NCBI RefSeq assembly: GCF_000281045.1
Contig: NW_008246079.1
Location: 239,736 to 303,735, forward strand
DNA: 64,000 nucleotides
Source: Saprolegnia diclina VS20
Taxonomy: Eukaryota; Oomycota; Saprolegniomycetes; Saprolegniales; Saprolegniaceae
Direction of reading: 5' to 3'
The notes beneath the pieces are model-generated. The model saw only the letters and a list, made by a program, of their open reading frames with translations, ran no database searches and was not told the origin of the DNA. This document shows positions 31,622-41,820 of the stretch, one piece after another. The stretch's first letter is position 1, and the number at the start of each line of letters is the position of its first letter. Both the position numbers and the translations under genes were made by a program.

Positions 31622-32604
31622 ATGCTGGCAACCGACGTGGCGACCACCGACGCAGCCCCGCCATCGCCGCCGCGGCAGCGCCGCATGAGCATGGGCGTTA
31701 ACCTCCATGGTCCATCGCAGCCCATGACCCGCGTCTTGAGCATGAGTACGTGGAGGCGTGCAAGCAGGCCTCATGACACTGCGTGGTAGTGACAATGCGG
31801 TCGGTGGCCGTGCTGCATGGCCTTCAAGGCGTCTTTGGCACCAAGTCGACAGAAGCGTCGTCGCAGGCAGTGGTCCCCAAGGAGACAACAAGTGGTCGTC
31901 CGTCCAAAGTCGAGCACGATCTTCACCTGCGCCGCATGCAGGCAATTTGGCAGCTCTTCGTGCAAGGGTTCGAGGTGCCTCTGTTTTGATATACTGGCAC
32001 TACGATGCTGCCTCTTCTAGCTCATCAAGTACCCCAACAAAGGGCGCCCGCGGAAGCGCATTATCTGGCTCACACTGGACGGCAAGCTCTGCGTCGGCAA
32101 GGCCAAGTGCGAGAAGGACGCCAAGAAGTTTGTCTTTCTCTGGTACAACATTGCTCCGTCCGCTCTGTCTACGACTTACGCTGCGGCAGGGACATTGAGC
32201 ACTTCAGTAAGGGCTGCAACGCGCCGCAGTTTGCAGAGTCGGGCTCGTGGCGCGAGTCAAAGGGCCGCGAAATGCTCTGCTTTTCCATCGACGCGCGTCC
32301 GCACGGCGGTAAAGTCCACAGCTTTGCGCTGCAAGTCGCGTCCAACACGGTGCGCAACCTCCTCTGCGAGAACGGCAGCCAGCTCGTCCAAGCGCTCCGC
32401 GGCGACGCCGACGGCGAGTACCCGAAAGCCGCGCGCATCAAGATCGCAAAGCACTATGCGTGCACGGGCGAGGTCCTCGCGCTCTCAGAAATCCGCCTCG
32501 TCATGATGCGCGAAGGCTCCGAGCTGGGCACGCTCCTCGACGAGAAAGACGTCGAGATCGTGAACGACGACAACGCGGATGACTCGCCGTCCGACGACGA
32601 GTAG
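31622..32604 (+). CDS. PH-domain protein, paralogue B
   Basis: Exons 31622-31745, 31790-31974, 32021-32142, 32190-32604; 281 aa. Introns are 44, 46 and 47 nt, at the same positions and phases as in paralogue A. The N-terminus differs (MLATDVATTDAAPPSPP, Ser/Pro-rich). The shared helix MQAIWQLFVQGFE leads into a PH-like domain with RKRIIWLTLDGKLCVG, DIEHFSKGCNAPQF and MLCFSID. The tail is acidic (DDNADDSPSDDE). The conserved core and diverged N-terminus suggest distinct partners. A local duplication preceding or spanning the intervening GRAM gene explains the pair. Confidence 0.8.
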
Positions 32605-32920
32605 CAGGAGACAGTTAGCTCGCTTATTGGATTCGATAAACGACTTCGACGATGGCCAGAACACGGCAGCGCTGGCTTCGTTGGTGCTGTCTACCTCGAG
32701 CAGAGACCAACTTTGCTGGGCTTGGAGTGGCCTTTATATCCGTGGATACTTCCTCACATGGAGCCATCTTGAGATAACAGTTGCCGCATATAGCGCCAGC
32801 GCTACCACCCGAGCAATATACAGTCTAGATGCTCTCGAGCTGGGCAAGGCAGCAGTTCTAGCATGGGAAGAGGAAGGATGATGACGCATCGAGCCGAGTT
32901 CATCATCGGCGGATCGCGAA
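32605..32920. other. intergenic
   Basis: About 316 bp with no supported gene. Confidence 0.4.
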
Positions 32921-34431
32921 ATGCTCGAAATTGCACTTTCCACCGTATCCGGCGTCGCGATATCCGGATTGCTCACATGGGCACACAAAGACGGTGGCAT
33001 GAAGCTCGACACGAACGCGGACGAGTGGCTGCTCTCCGTGGCCTCGCTCCTCGCGCCCGACAGTCTCTCGGTCAACCCGAACGAGCTCGAAACGTACGCC
33101 TGCATTGTCCACGTATCACTTGGCTGCAGGACGCGCGTAGGTCGCCCAAAGAGCAACGCGAAGCAGCCGCGTTGGCCGCCAAGAAGACGCTGCCAGGTAC
33201 ACCACCAGCGTGCGATGCCTCCAAAGCTGATGATGCTCTAGGCGACATCATTGTCGTGACGACCAACGGCGTCGCGTACTCGTCTGTGCGCCACCTCTGC
33301 GACCAGCCCCACGACCACGCGGTGGGCCTGCTCTGCGCAACAGCATCTGACATACCGTAGCTCATTGTGGTGAGCGAGACCGAAGCGCTGCACGTGGGCC
33401 CGCCCAAGGCCATCTTGATCCCGCTCGAGCGCGTGCTTTTGCCCAAGCGGCAGCCGGCCATCTTCCGCGTGCCGTCCATTGGCGCGTCGCCCGCGGCCCA
33501 AGCGCTCGTGGCGGTAGCCTTCGTTCTGGGCCCTGGCACCGATCTTAGCGCTATGGTGGCTGCATAGAAGTACGCTCGTCAGTTTGTCGGTACGCCGTAC
33601 AACGTCTCGCGTGTCCTGCAGCTCATCACATCGCTCGCCACGCACAACGCCGTCTGTCGAGTCCTCGCCGCCAAGCTGACGCCGCGCGTAGGTCAAAATG
33701 ATGCCCTTTCAGAAGCTACCGACACCGCACGAGGCGTGGATCTGCACGGATGCAATTCTGTACGTCTTTGGTATCGACCTAGCGGCAGCTGAGTAGGGTG
33801 ATCGTAGCGCCCTCCTCGCCGCCGTGTCGCCAACGTTTCAGGACCAGCTCAAGAAGGCAGCGCCACGCCTAGGTACCCTATTCCTCGTTCTCTATCGACA
33901 AATGAACTGCAATCGTGAACATACTACAGAGTTTGCCAAGCTCGGGAGCGCGACGCTCAACGATATTTTGTCGCTCAAGCACCTCGGGATCACCGAGCGC
34001 GTGTATCTTCCGCCGACCACGTTCACCGTGCAGCCGTCGTCGCAAATGGACGTTCAAGCGCTCGTCCACGCAGCGTACACGTAACGTCATCCATATCGAC
34101 GGCGCGCACGCCACTGCATGTGCGTAGGCAATGGCAAGAGCTGCCCGATTTGGACACGCTCCAAATGTATATGGACGCCGGCATTGCGTACCTGGCGCAC
34201 CGGCTGGCGCGGCAAAAGCCCCGGGACTTTGAGCGCCAACTGCGGTCGCTCGGGTACATTCTCGTGCTGCTCGCGCTCCTGAAAGGCCATTCGTTTTTCC
34301 TACTGCTGATGCGCCGCTACCTCCAAGCCGTATACCTCTTCTATGGACCACTGTTGCTTCATCTCGTGTCTCTGGGCGTATAGATGCTACTCAAGCACGT
34401 TGCGGGCCACGTCTTGCGCGCCAAACTCTAA
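32921..34431 (+). CDS. permuted NlpC/P60-like (YiiX/YebB type) cysteine hydrolase with membrane segments
   Basis: Ten exons: 32921-33093, 33141-33196, 33242-33321, 33361-33513, 33568-33651, 33692-33759, 33808-33872, 33930-34074, 34128-34329, 34384-34431; 357 aa. The boundary 33651/33692 is the least certain. A short N-terminal hydrophobic stretch is followed by a circularly permuted papain-like fold: GDIIVVTTNG, then His in PHDHALIVVS, KYARQFVGTPYN, and the catalytic Cys in AWICTDAIL. In this superfamily the His strand precedes the Cys helix, as here. Members cleave amide or thioester bonds; the substrate is unknown. A hydrophobic helix (LGYILVLLALL) near the C-terminus suggests membrane association. 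Confidence 0.65.
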
Positions 34432-34488
34432 GATCTCAGATCTCAGATCGTCGGATTGAAATATTGAAACTATCGAAGGATCGATCTT

Positions 34489-35118
34489 TCAAAAGTTAAA
34501 CTTGAAGGTCGCGTCCGCACTACTACTGCCTTCCGACAGCGGCTTCTTCTTGACCGGGTGCGCGACGATGCGCTTGCCCTTGCCGTAGCGCAGCTGCATT
34601 TTCTGAACTTCGGACGAGTTGTCGGTGGCTTTTCGAAGCGTCACAAAGGTCGTCGTGCCCGACGGGTCCTTGGGCTCGGGCACGATGGGCGCCGGCGCCG
34701 GCTTCTTCTGCTTGGCCCATGCTTTCACGGGCTTCTTCTTCTTTGTCGGCTCGGGCGCCAATTCGGCGAGCTCGGCCTCGGAAAAGCTAGGCTTGTCAAA
34801 GCTAAAGAGGAACTGAAAATCGGACGATGCCGGCGCGGGCGCCGCCACTGGCGCGTCCACAACTGCTGGCGCCGTCTTCGTCTTCTTCTTCTTCTTCTTT
34901 GGCTTCTTCTTCTTGGTACTCGCACTGGACGGCGCGCTCGAGTCGGCGACCGTGACTGCCTCGAGCTGCGTCGCCACGTCGGCAACGGTCGTCGCCGCTG
35001 CCTTCTTTGTCGGCTTCTTGGGCGGTGCGGGCGCGTCTGTCTGGAAGGAGAACTGGAAGCCGGGCGGCGGCGCCGGCGACGTCTTCTTGAAGTGGTCCGC
35101 GAGCTTGGCGGTCGCCAT
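34489..35118 (-). CDS. Lys-rich low-complexity protein with FQF motifs
   Basis: 209 aa from ATG 35118. Not a recognised family. It is built from Ala/Pro/Lys-rich stretches, including a run of consecutive lysines near residue 75. Three aromatic motifs recur: GFQFSFQTD near the start, DFQFLFSFD in the middle and FKFNF at the very end. These look like short linear motifs spaced along a disordered chain. The basic tracts could direct it to the nucleus or nucleolus or bind RNA; this is inference. Upstream in-frame ATGs exist (about 35204) but that extension has non-coding composition. Confidence 0.6.
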   Translation of the reverse strand: MATAKLADHFKKTSPAPPPGFQFSFQTDAPAPPKKPTKKAAATTVADVATQLEAVTVADSSAPSSASTKKKKPKKKKKKTKTAPAVVDAPVAAPAPASSDFQFLFSFDKPSFSEAELAELAPEPTKKKKPVKAWAKQKKPAPAPIVPEPKDPSGTTTFVTLRKATDNSSEVQKMQLRYGKGKRIVAHPVKKKPLSEGSSSADATFKFNF

Positions 35119-35677
35119 CAGGTTGCGCTCGAAAATTGAGTTGGCCACCAATTGGGGCCAGCGGGATATGATCCGGATAATTTGCCTGATCCGGAAGATT
35201 GCCATGACTGGCATCGCACCTTGCACTTGATGCGGCCGGCGTGGTCGGTGCCATGTTGGTAGGTAGACGCAGTATGGACTCCGGTCCCATCGAGACGAGT
35301 GCAAAGGGCGCGCGGCGTTTCCGTGTTGGCGGTGGACGCGTCCAGCGCGTGCTTCGATCTGCTGTTGGTGCCCAGGTCGTCTGATGTGCTCTCGAAGATG
35401 CACGCCCAATGTTGCTGCCCAAAGGAGCCCGTTCGCCGAGCGTGGCCAGTGCGCGAGGTATGCGGTAATAGCCTACCGCAGTGTGACACCCAAGCATTAC
35501 ATGGAGCGTGGGCCATCAACGTCGTGTTGACGTTGCGCCAAGTCTCTGCGATCTCGTAGCTTCTCGTTCGCAGCTCTCGCTGGCGCTATCACGGCAATAG
35601 CAAAGTTGCTAGAAGAAGCCACTGCGCCACGTGGCACCGCCCTCACGCAGCGACCGGTCGGCCTCGTGGAGCACGCC
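35119..35677. other. intergenic / possible 5' part of the kinase gene
   Basis: Divergent spacer. Plus-strand frame 35531-35677 is open and continuous with the proposed kinase exon 1 but has no ATG, so the kinase start could lie further upstream. Confidence 0.4.
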
Positions 35678-37840
35678 ATGGCACCTGCCACCGCACCGTT
35701 TGTTCGTGTGCGAAACTGGCGTTTCCTTCGGTACGACATTTGTACCTTTGGTATGAAGGGATATATCCTGATGGACTAATTTCACGCAATTGAAAGGCGC
35801 TTGTTGTTGTCAACATGCGTATCCCATGCTCTTAAGAAGCGTTCTTTTAGCCATTTGAAACCGAGGGTTGTTGCTGTCTGCAGCCAAGGACTTTCCCGCG
35901 AAATCACACTCGGAGGTTCCATTTCCGCGGTCGCACGCCCGAGGTACGACCGCAGCATGGCATGGCCACGGCCCATCATGACCCGCGTAGACGACATGTG
36001 GTGGTATGGCTTCTGCGCTGCGTGGGGCTGCTGCGCAAGCCTGAGCTTCAAGGAGCAAGCGGTCTCCGTGTACGACCTCACCGAGCTCATTAGCGCGAGC
36101 CGCAAGAACAGTTCGTCGTCGCATGCGAGCACGTGGGCGCTCATGGCCTCCTGGTAGGCAAGTACAGCCACCAAGTGTACCGCGCGACGCACCGCGGTAC
36201 GGGCGAGATCGTCGCGCTCAAGGTCATGGACCGCGGGACGCTCGCCCACCCGACGCAGCGCCGCAACATTCGCCGCGAGATCCACCTCATGTCCAAGCTG
36301 CACCACCCGAACCTCGTGCATCTCTTTGGCGTGTACGAGTCGACCAACACGGTAGACGATATTGTCCTCGAAGCATCATCGACACATGCATTAGGTCGAG
36401 ATTGCGTTTGAGCTCTCAAAAGGCGGCGAGGTCATGCGCCGTGTCCTCGAGCCGCACGCCTCCATCTTTGCACTCACGGTACAACCCATGGCAGTGTAGA
36501 CATCGCTCGATCCACCGCTTACCATCGACTGCTCTAGGAGGCCGAGCTCAGCCGCGCGGTTGCCGACATTGTCCAAGGTCTCGTCCACTTGCACGAGCGC
36601 GAATGGATACACGGCGACCTTCGACCCGAGCACATGCTCTTTAGCGAGCTCGATCCCGACTCCAAGGTGGTGGACCCACTGCGCATCGTTCTCACGCCTC
36701 GGAGAGTAGGCGCTGCTGGTGGATTTTGGTCGCGCAGGACCGAGCACGGTCTTCAGCCAATGTACAGTATTGTCATCCTATAGCTCCATGTCGCATACTA
36801 AACTAGGCAGCAAAAAGCTGCTTCGGCAACTTCAAGAAGTCCGCTTCTTCCCGCCCTTTATTCTCGTCCAAAATGCGCTCACATTGCCGACGTTCCAGCA
36901 CGCAGTTCAAGTCGATCTCTGGGCGCTTGGCGTCTCGCTGTGCGAGCTCATCCCATCCGTTGATAGAGTTTGATGGCGTTCTATGGTAGCTACATTATGC
37001 TCTTTGCGTCGTTTCCATTTCCCGGCGACTCGATCCAGGCTGTCATGGACAGCGTGCTGCACAAGCCGCTGCAGTTTCCGCCTGGCCACGCCCACATTAG
37101 CCGCGCGGCCAAAGACCTCGTCGCGCGCCTGCTCTCGCTGGATCCGAATGACTGGATGACGTACGTGCTTTCGCTCTTGTCTCTGCGACTCACGCCACTG
37201 TAGCGCCGACGACGTTGCCCGGCATCCGTGGCTCGCGAATCCCGCGGTCTCGCACTCTGCGTTCGTACGGAGGTGTCACTGGCGACGGCGTGTAGGTTGC
37301 GCCCAACGTGCGCTGGTCCCATGACGTGATCTCGCAGCACGCCGACTGGGTCCTCTACTACAGCCAGCTCCGCACCGGCATCGAGACACCGGTACAAGCT
37401 GTCGGTTTAACCTCGATCAAATGAGACGATATTGGAGGTGCAGGAGTCGACGGCGGCGACGAGCCCGCGTCCGAACGCCGAGTACGAAGGTCGGTCGTCG
37501 TGCATCTCGACGGACGGCGTCTTGGTGCTCGAGACCAACTCGGAGGTATACTATCGCTCTAGTGCAGAAATCAGATCTGGTAGATGAGCGCCGATGCGTA
37601 CATGCAGCAAGCCGACTGGGAAATGTCCGACATCCTGCGCATGTCGTGCGAGCAAGAGCTCAGCCGGAGTCCGTTCGGGACGTGGGAAGCCGAAGCGTCG
37701 CCGCAGGTCTATTCTAGTCGCATACGTTATTCTGCTCACGCTAGCATTAGCACGTCAAGGGCTGGCGCCTCATGTGGAACCGGGCCATGCCGTCTAAAGG
37801 CGATGTCCCGACGCCCGACGCGACGCTGCATCAACTGTAG
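35678..37840 (+). CDS. divergent protein kinase with an N-terminal PH-like region, 14 exons
   Basis: Exons 35678-35730, 35851-35943, 35991-36069, 36112-36351, 36395-36478, 36538-36669, 36710-36761, 36807-36939, 36990-37160, 37204-37246, 37296-37391, 37438-37545, 37584-37706, 37751-37840; 498 aa. Residues about 10-75 are PH-like. The kinase domain (about 76-340) has VALKVMDR (ATP Lys), EIHLMSKLHHPN, catalytic loop HGDLRPEH, VDFGRAG, DLWALGVSLYIML and RHPWL. Oddities are the degenerate glycine loop (VGKYSHQV), HGD for HRD, and PPF where APE is expected. The catalytic Lys, Asp and DFG remain, so activity is possible. The C-terminal tail of about 160 residues is unassigned. The start and the 36762-36806 and 37247-37295 introns are the weakest points. 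Confidence 0.7.
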
Positions 37841-37900
37841 TGTTTCGAAGTTATATAGGTTTACGCACACTATGGTCCCTACCCTACTCGCGTCACGGCG

Positions 37901-38597
37901 CTAGTTGCGGACGGCGTGGGCGTCACAGAGAAAATTTTGCCGCTTGTATGCCCGCCGGTCGCAGCCCGCCGCGTGGCAGCGGTGGCCGCCGCCGTGCGTC
38001 CAGCACAAGCCGCCTTTGGCAGCGAGCTTGGGACAGTCGAGGTGCCGGCAAGGTGCTCCTACACGAAAAGCTGCGTCAGCAACGGGCACTCGAGGGGTGG
38101 GATGCCGTGTACCGCCGCCGTGGGCCCAGCAGACGCCGTGACGCTTGGCCTTGCTCGTGCATCCTGCAATGTTGCAGAGGACATAGCCGCCTAGAGAGAG
38201 ATATGTCGGAAGTGAGATGGCCAGCGACACGCTAGCGCGCGGGGCGTACCGTGTAGGTAACATCGGTTGTGGCGCTTGGTTCGCTTGGTGCAGCCGGGCT
38301 CGGAGCAGCGTGTGCCGCCCTACAACATGTAAGGCTACCGCTTCGACTCGTGTAGCTGTGTACGCCGTGGCGGACGCAGAGCGACTTGCTCACGGCCGCG
38401 GTCGTGCAGCCGTCGACCGAGCACCGGTTGCGCTGGACCGAGAGCGGCTTGGACCAAGTGACGTGGTTGAACTCCTCGTCAATGAGCGCTTGGACGGCGT
38501 CTTGGATGGCGGCGTCGCGCCGGCCGAGGAAGGTCGGCGGCGGCGGGTACGGGTTGAGGAGGTAGCCAATGCTGCTCTTCTGCTGCTCTGCACTCAT
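37901..38597 (-). CDS. WRKY19-like CxH zinc-repeat protein
   Basis: Exons 38597-38364, 38319-38250, 38190-37901; 197 aa, introns 44 and 59 nt. After an N-terminal Pro/Tyr-containing segment come about five Cys/His repeats of the form C-x4-C-x7-9-C-x-x-HGG: CSVDGCTTAAVSKSLCVRHG, then TRCSEPGC, LCNIAGC, PCRHLDC and RCHAAGC. The second repeat is recovered only by splicing exon 2. This repeat type, first annotated in plant WRKY19-like proteins, is abundant in oomycetes and is probably zinc-binding. DNA binding is unproven. Confidence 0.8.
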
Positions 38598-39560
38598 TCT
38601 GGTACGATCCGGATCTGGCGAAACTTGAAAGCGCGTGTTTCGAACGTAATCTCGCGGGACAACTCCGATAACGCACTCACTGGACGGTAGCCGAAACGGC
38701 GTAGCCAGCTGCGGCAACTTCAGAGGGACATCGAGCAGCAAGCTCATCGTTCGAGTCCATGAGCCGCTTCCAGGATTCCATGGACGAGGAAGCGTCCGCC
38801 GCCATCGCATAAACACGGAGACGTCGTCGCACGAATTACCGCTCAGTGCAAAGCCGAGGACAGAAAAGCGACTTGAGCGGTTACGCCATAGCCACCAAGG
38901 GCAAGATCGCGCCGTTTCGATATCAAAAGATAGAGGTTTTGACCCGCCGACCGAGAACAGACGCGAAATGATAGCCGACGTTGAAATTTCAGCCGCGTAA
39001 ACCTGAGCGTGCGATCCTGCTCGCAACCGCACGCAGGGTTGCATGCTGGCATGACCGTGCAATCCGATGCAGATCGCCCGACGGTTCGACATCGCGTTCC
39101 TTTGCAAAGCAAACGACCACACGCGGGACGACGGGACGACCAAGTGGTACCATCCTTGGCCAATCGTTGATGCACCAATATGACGTGAGTGCAGTGCAGC
39201 GGATCCCGTCGCGCGTTGCTCTGCGCATATAAATCTGATATTCCATGACGCCAGTGAAAATGCCGTGGAGTCCCATTCCGTCGAACCCAGTACGACCTTC
39301 GGCAGAGAATGGGGCGTGTGCCACCCATCAATAGCTTCTCTGGTTCAACAGCTTCTTCTGGTCAGCACGGTGAAGGGTGCGTCACCAGTCCTTGGGCAGG
39401 GTATTCGTTTTCAGAGGTTGCCGTTTCTATACTCAACGTCACCTTCTTCTCCGCGGCCCAACCGTCGATGCGTTGCGGCGGGTGCCGGCCAATCAACGAC
39501 GCGCATTCTGTCATAATGCACCGAAAGAAGCAATTGCGAGCGATTTTGCTAACGTGCTTT
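38598..39560. other. intergenic, no gene seen
   Basis: Upstream of the zinc-repeat gene the same reading frame stays open to about 39143, but its composition is not protein-like. No other exon is supported. Confidence 0.4.
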
Positions 39561-40218
39561 TTAAAACGTCGGGATGCCCGTGCACGTGCGCATGAGGTCG
39601 CGCGTGAGGAGCCCTTCGACGTCGTGCCGGTCGGTCTACGAACGTGCAGCATGCGGCGCCCATGTCATAAGCGTCAGTGGCGTACCTCGTCTTCCCAGCG
39701 CTGCGTTTTGCCGTTGTAAATGTACGTGCGCAGGCCCGAGATCTACAGGCAAGAGCACATGGTGGGCCGATGCAACGGAGCTGGTCATGGAGTGGGCCGT
39801 TGCTAAGGGACCCTTGTGCTTGCGTACCGGCGACGTAAACTCGATTTTTTGCGGCTTGGCGAGCACAGCAATCTCGAATTCATGCGTCGTTGTCTGGAGC
39901 ACGAGCTTGGCTAGCATCCACTGTACTAGTAAGCAAATAGTGATGGCGGCCATGGGCCTACGCGGCGACGTTGTGCGCTGCACGACAAAGTTCTCGTTCA
40001 CGGGCGGCAGGAGCGGCGCGACCGCCGCCTCGACCTTGTCCAGGAACGCCAGCGAGAGCGCCTTGAACCTACGTCAAGCAGATATGCGTAGCCCATGGTC
40101 CGTGCTCAACGGCATCGTACTTGTCGGGCGTCAGCGTCTTCTTGTGTTGCTTGAGCGCGACGGCCGGGATCGCCTTGGCGTGGACGCCACGAGCTCCGCG
40201 GAAGCCGACGCGCAGCAT
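39561..40218 (-). CDS. frataxin-like mitochondrial protein (tentative)
   Basis: Exons 40218-40121, 40068-39962, 39925-39828, 39742-39686, 39635-39561; 144 aa, introns 52, 36, 85 and 50 nt. The N-terminus MLRVGFRGARGVHAKA is a plausible mitochondrial presequence. The core has the frataxin/CyaY order: a first helix (LTPDKFKALSLAFLDKVEAAV), a beta sheet with KIEFTSPISGLRTYIY (cf. the conserved SPxSG of frataxins), a W strand (TQRWEDE) and a final helix (VEGLLTRDLMRTC). Frataxin assists Fe-S cluster assembly on the NFS1/ISCU complex. Acidic residues of helix 1 are fewer than usual, so the call is tentative. The gene is divergent from a mitochondrial carrier 431 bp away. Confidence 0.55.
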
Positions 40219-40649
40219 CCCTGTAAATGGAATGCGGTACCCTCAAATGTCAAAATGTAGAATTCGTCGTCCATTTTAAAATGCATACAAAACGCATGCT
40301 TATTTCTCTAATACAATACTCCGAGCTTTCATACAAACAGCAAGTGAAAGAGGCTAGGCTTGATAGTCGACACAGCATCAAATAGTGTGAGACAGCACAG
40401 GCGTCGACACCCCACGACCTCCGACGCAACCGGCTTCGTGAGCCCCACTTTTGCAGTCGCTCCTAGTACACACTGCAATAGTATACCTAGACCAACACAC
40501 TCGCATCGGATACGACACCAACTTTTTATCCCCTTGCGAGAAAGCGCGTTCTTGATCGACCTGTATAGTACACTATATGCGACAACTTGCCGTCAAACAA
40601 CACTATTTGAAACGGCGCGATTGGTGACTCACAAGTTGACACAAGAAAG
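40219..40649. promoter_or_regulatory. divergent promoter, frataxin-like / mitochondrial carrier
   Basis: Shared 431-bp spacer between two divergent starts of probable mitochondrial proteins. A GATTGG box lies at 40619-40624, 26 bp upstream of the carrier ATG. Confidence 0.45.
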
Positions 40650-41779
40650 ATGGTCGACGCCAAGCCCGCGACGCCAGCCACGTACTTGTCCAAGGACTCC
40701 AAGCACCTTCTTAGCGGCGGCGGTACCGCCTTCTATAATTGCTCGACCTTTTATCTAAACCAACGCTGCGATCTAGTTGCCGGTTGCATGTCGCGCACGG
40801 CAGTCGCACCCCTCGAGCGACTCAAGATTCTGTACCAAGTGCAGGACATGCTCAAGACGTCGTCGACCGAGCCCAAGGCGTACGGCAGCATGCTCCAATC
40901 ACTGCGCAAGATCATGGCCGAAGAAGGCTGGCGTGGCATGTTCAAGGGCAACGGCGCCAACTGCGTGCGCGTCTTTCCCTACGCCGCGATTCAATTTGCC
41001 ATGTACGTACCAGTGTCGTCCGTGGCCACCGAGGTTCATGCAACGCGTAGGTTTGAGAAGCTCCGTCCGATCATGGTCTCGGACGGCGCCAAGGACTTGA
41101 CGTCGCTTCAAAAGCTGCTCGCGGGCTCGATCGCCGGCGTCGCGTCCGTCATTGTCACGTACCCGCTCGACTTTATCCGCGCGCGCATGACTGTGCCCGA
41201 CGCGATGACCAAGCAGCAATACACTGGCATTTGGCGTACGGCAAAATACGCTGCATCTTCTTCAAGCTGTCCTTGACGACTTCGATGCGTAGATGCGCTC
41301 AAAGTGACGGTGCAGCACGAAGGCGTCACGGGCCTCTACCGCGGCATGAGCCCAACCGTTGTCGGCATCGCGCCCTACGTGGGCCTCAACTTTATGGTGT
41401 TTGAGAGCCTGCGCGCGTCGGCGCCGCTCGACGCGAGTGGGCGCCCGGACATGCTGTACCTTCTCGGCTGCGGCGCGGTCGCGGGTGCGTGCGGCCAGTC
41501 CGCTGCTTACCCGTTTGACCTCATGCGCCGTCGGTTCCAAATGACCGCATTGAGCGACAAGGTACGCGTGGTGCCGTATTCGAGTTGATATTTACTTGAT
41601 ACTGAACGCAAATATGATATTAGCAATACAACGGGACGATGGACGCAGTGACGACGATATACCGCCACGAAGGCATCCGCGGCTTCTACAAGGGCTTGAT
41701 CCCCAACTCGGTCAAGGTCATTCCATCGATTGCTGTCATGTTTGTGACCAACGAAGCCATGAAGCGCTGGATCATGTAA
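40650..41779 (+). CDS. mitochondrial carrier family (SLC25) protein
   Basis: Exons 40650-40722, 40777-41002, 41051-41235, 41293-41561, 41624-41779; 302 aa, the usual carrier length. Three repeats of two helices are visible, with signatures APLERLKIL (repeat 1), YPLDFIRARM (repeat 2) and YPFDLMRRRF (repeat 3), the Px[D/E]xx[K/R] gate motifs, and matrix GxxGxxRG-type loops (GMFKGNGANCVR, GLYRGMSPTVVG, GFYKGLIPNSVK). It resembles CoA/adenine-nucleotide carriers (SLC25A16/A42 branch); the substrate is inferred. Introns 1 and 2 (54 and 48 nt) are multiples of three without stops, so unspliced RNA would still be open. It converges on the channel gene with a gap of 41 bp. Confidence 0.9.
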
Positions 41780-41820
41780 TATGAAAATAGCAAATTGTCG
41801 TCGAGCAATAAGATTTGTTC

